From Mixophyes australis (lineage: Eukaryota; Chordata; Amphibia; Anura; Limnodynastidae): a stretch of DNA of 64,000 nucleotides. The translations under genes were made by a program, and so were the position numbers. Positions 62,288 through 64,000 of this stretch are shown here, piece by piece. The DNA is taken from positions 256,494,728-256,558,727 of the forward strand of contig JAVHZZ010000004.1 in NCBI GenBank assembly GCA_036250195.1, read 5' to 3'. Under the pieces are notes generated by a model. That model did no database searches and was not told the origin of the DNA. It saw only the letters and a list, made by a program, of their open reading frames with translations. How positions within the stretch are numbered: position 1 is the first letter of the stretch; each line of letters begins with the position of its first letter.

Positions 62288-62840
62288 CAGAAATGGCAAA
62301 TACAAATGGCAGGTATACATGTCTGTTGTCTGTCTTATATGCTTTTAAACCCCACTGGGAGTGTTTTATGTGGGAAGGGGCTTCCCTAAGAGTGTGTTCA
62401 GTTTTTGAAAAAAGCTGGTAAGGGTAAATGGAGAGAGAAAGGTGGGCTCCATTTACAAGACCCAGTCCAGGTCTTCTGTTCTGTCAGTCTGACAGTGGGT
62501 TAATGGTTGCACTTGTGAGAGGTGTTCAAGAATTTGTCAGACCAGTCTTAGTCTTTCTCAGACCTGGGTAGGAGGTTGGGACCTCCTGAGAAACTCTGCA
62601 AATGGTGACCAATTACCTCTATGTTTTGTATGTGTGGGACACAAGATCCTTCACAGGAGAGAGGGTGTTCCTGTGTGCCGGAAAGGCAAGATGTTTATTT
62701 TGAAGTTTCTTTGTTTTTTTCTCTGTTTACAAAACTGGCTTAGGCCAGTTGTACCAAAACCTTGGACTTGAGTGTCCTCTGCTGCTGTATACTACTATCT
62801 GTCCCAGCAAATGGCAGCTGTTCCTCTAACCTGGTTACAA
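61811..62840. other. Unassigned DNA with microsatellite
   Basis: (TA)n at about 62245-62285. No gene recognised. Confidence 0.5.
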
Positions 62841-62845
62841 TATAT

Positions 62846-62884
62846 GTTTATATATATATATATATATATATCTATATATATATC
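62846..62884. repeat. (TA)n microsatellite
   Basis: About 18 TA units with one interruption. Confidence 0.9.
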
Positions 62885-63140
62885 TTTTCTCTTCTTGCCG
62901 CCGTCTCCTCTCTGCGCCGCTCCTCACTGAATATCGGGCGTGACATCATCACCTCACGCCCAACAATCAGTGCGGACACTGCGGACAGGTGAGTATAATT
63001 TTTGTTTTGTTTATCATGGAGCCTGCTCCCCCAACCAACGAAGATGGTGACTCAGCCTGTAGTCACCGTTTCGCCGAACTGAGCCTAAAATTAGGTATCT
63101 GTTCTGGCGAACCAGTGAGAACCGGCTGAATCCAACCAGT

Positions 63141-63175
63141 GTCTGTGTGTGTGTGTGTGTGTGAGTGTGTATACA

Positions 63176-63220
<45 letters not shown>
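63141..63220. repeat. (TG)n and (TA)n compound microsatellite
   Basis: TG run about 63141-63170, then TA run about 63183-63220. Confidence 0.9.
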
Positions 63221-63255
63221 TTAGTATGCAGAGTCACGTGTATATTGATATATAT

Positions 63256-63590
63256 CATCAACATCACCATTTATTTATATAGCGCCACTGGCGGTGTACA
63301 GAGAACTCATTCACATCAGTCTCTGCCCCATTGGAGCTTACAGTCTAAATTCCCTAATATACACACACACACACACACAGACAGAGACTAGGGTCAATTT
63401 TGATAGCAGCCAATTAACCTACCAGTATGTTTTTGGAGTGTGGGAGGAAACTGGAGCACCCGGAGGAAACCCACGCAAACACGGGGAGAACATACAAACT
63501 CCACACAGATAAGGCCATGGTCGGGAATTGAACGTATGACTCCAGCGCAGTGAGGCAGAAGTGCTAACCACTAGGCCACCGTGCTGCCCA
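63256..63590 (-). mobile_element. V-SINE, full length, antisense
   Basis: The minus strand begins GGGCAGCACGGTGGCCTAGT and contains the B box-like 'gttcaattcccgacc', the central domain, the LINE-like tail and a GAT-type end (plus-strand 'catcaacatcaccattt'). Same family as 11641. Confidence 0.88.
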
Positions 63591-63619
63591 ATAAATATAT
63601 ATATATATATATAAATATA

Positions 63620-64000
63620 TTGTAACAAAAGGAGGCATTTAGCTGGCAATATGCAGAGAAAGCAGGGAAGTGGAGTAAAACATTTGTGCAGTAATGCACC
63701 TAGAGTGAAGACTTATGTATGAAAAGCAATAGTTTAAGTTTGGTTAAACTTACATGATTTGAAATCCTTCCTCTCAGCAAACAGACAGGGTGGGTCTGTT
63801 AGTCTAAACAGAGCCAGGGATGGGCGTTTTATTTTAAAGAGAAGATGGGTGTGTCACCTCTCCATCAAGCTAGGCCTGTGGGAGGAGTGTCAGGTATAAA
63901 ACCCTGCTTGTTTCATTGTTCAGGGAGATCAATGCTGGGAAAGCTGGCTGATCTTGAGAGAGAGCTGAGCTATGTCTAGCTAGCGTTTAGGGTCTCCAAG
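63620..64000 (+). mobile_element. LTR-like sequence running off the window
   Basis: Starts TGTAACAAAAGGAGGC after a TA run and has a clear TATA box (ggtataaaaccc, about 63893) with G/A-rich sequence after it. A U3 with promoter is the best reading. The rest lies beyond the window. Confidence 0.45.

Overview
The window looks like repeat-rich intergenic DNA from a vertebrate, most likely an anuran amphibian. The evidence is L2-like LINEs, V-SINE-type tRNA SINEs whose tails match the L2-like LINE, L1/Tx1-type LINEs, Ty3/gypsy chromoviruses, a class I (gamma/epsilon-like) endogenous retrovirus, hAT, Tc1/mariner and Harbinger transposons, and TA/TG microsatellites. I found no convincing host protein-coding exon and no stand-alone tRNA or rRNA gene. 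Nearly every long reading frame belongs to a mobile element. Species cannot be fixed from the sequence alone.

Layout. 1-3.0 kb: an L2-like LINE with a single in-frame stop, then an L1-type ORF2 relic. 3.7-10.8 kb: a foldback MITE, an old ERV-type solo LTR, a Ty3/gypsy-type solo LTR with perfect ATAGA duplications, LINE and SINE relics, a hAT MITE with a perfect 8-bp duplication, a second partial hAT MITE and a 3-bp-TSD MITE. 11.6-17.7 kb: a V-SINE, foldback and palindromic DNA, a minisatellite split by a SINE fragment, a Tc1-like relic interrupted by a solo LTR, and antisense retroelement relics. 17.97-19.36 kb: a hAT-like element that has captured or grown a ~1 kb minisatellite.

19.5-36.8 kb: an endogenous retrovirus (LTR-gag-pro-pol-env-LTR). 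A nearly complete Ty3/gypsy chromovirus (23,533-31,280, TSD TAAAG) sits inside its pol gene. Both are inactivated: the retrovirus by frameshifts, stops and the insertion, the gypsy pol by an exact 268-bp tandem duplication.

38.4-46.4 kb: a hAT MITE, then a full-length L1/Tx1-type LINE (39,442-46,381) with both ORFs intact, a poly(A) tail and a 16-bp target duplication. Its 5' UTR carries repeated promoter-start sequence and three CTCF/YY1-like motifs. 47.3-47.9 kb: a solo LTR.

48.05-54.71 kb: the most striking unit, a complete hAT transposon with perfect 8-bp TSD and an intact 997-residue BED-finger transposase. Upstream of the transposase is a TATA box and then exactly twenty 100-bp repeats. 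No ATG occurs between the promoter region and the transposase start. A second ~100-bp repeat array and CCAAAA-rich terminal DNA follow the gene.

54.7-64 kb: mostly AT-rich DNA, then a Tc1 remnant, an antisense gypsy 3' end, a Harbinger relic with divergent genes, microsatellites, an antisense V-SINE, and the start of another LTR with a TATA box running off the window. The likely active or recently active units are the L1 and the hAT element. The rest is a stratified record of older insertions.
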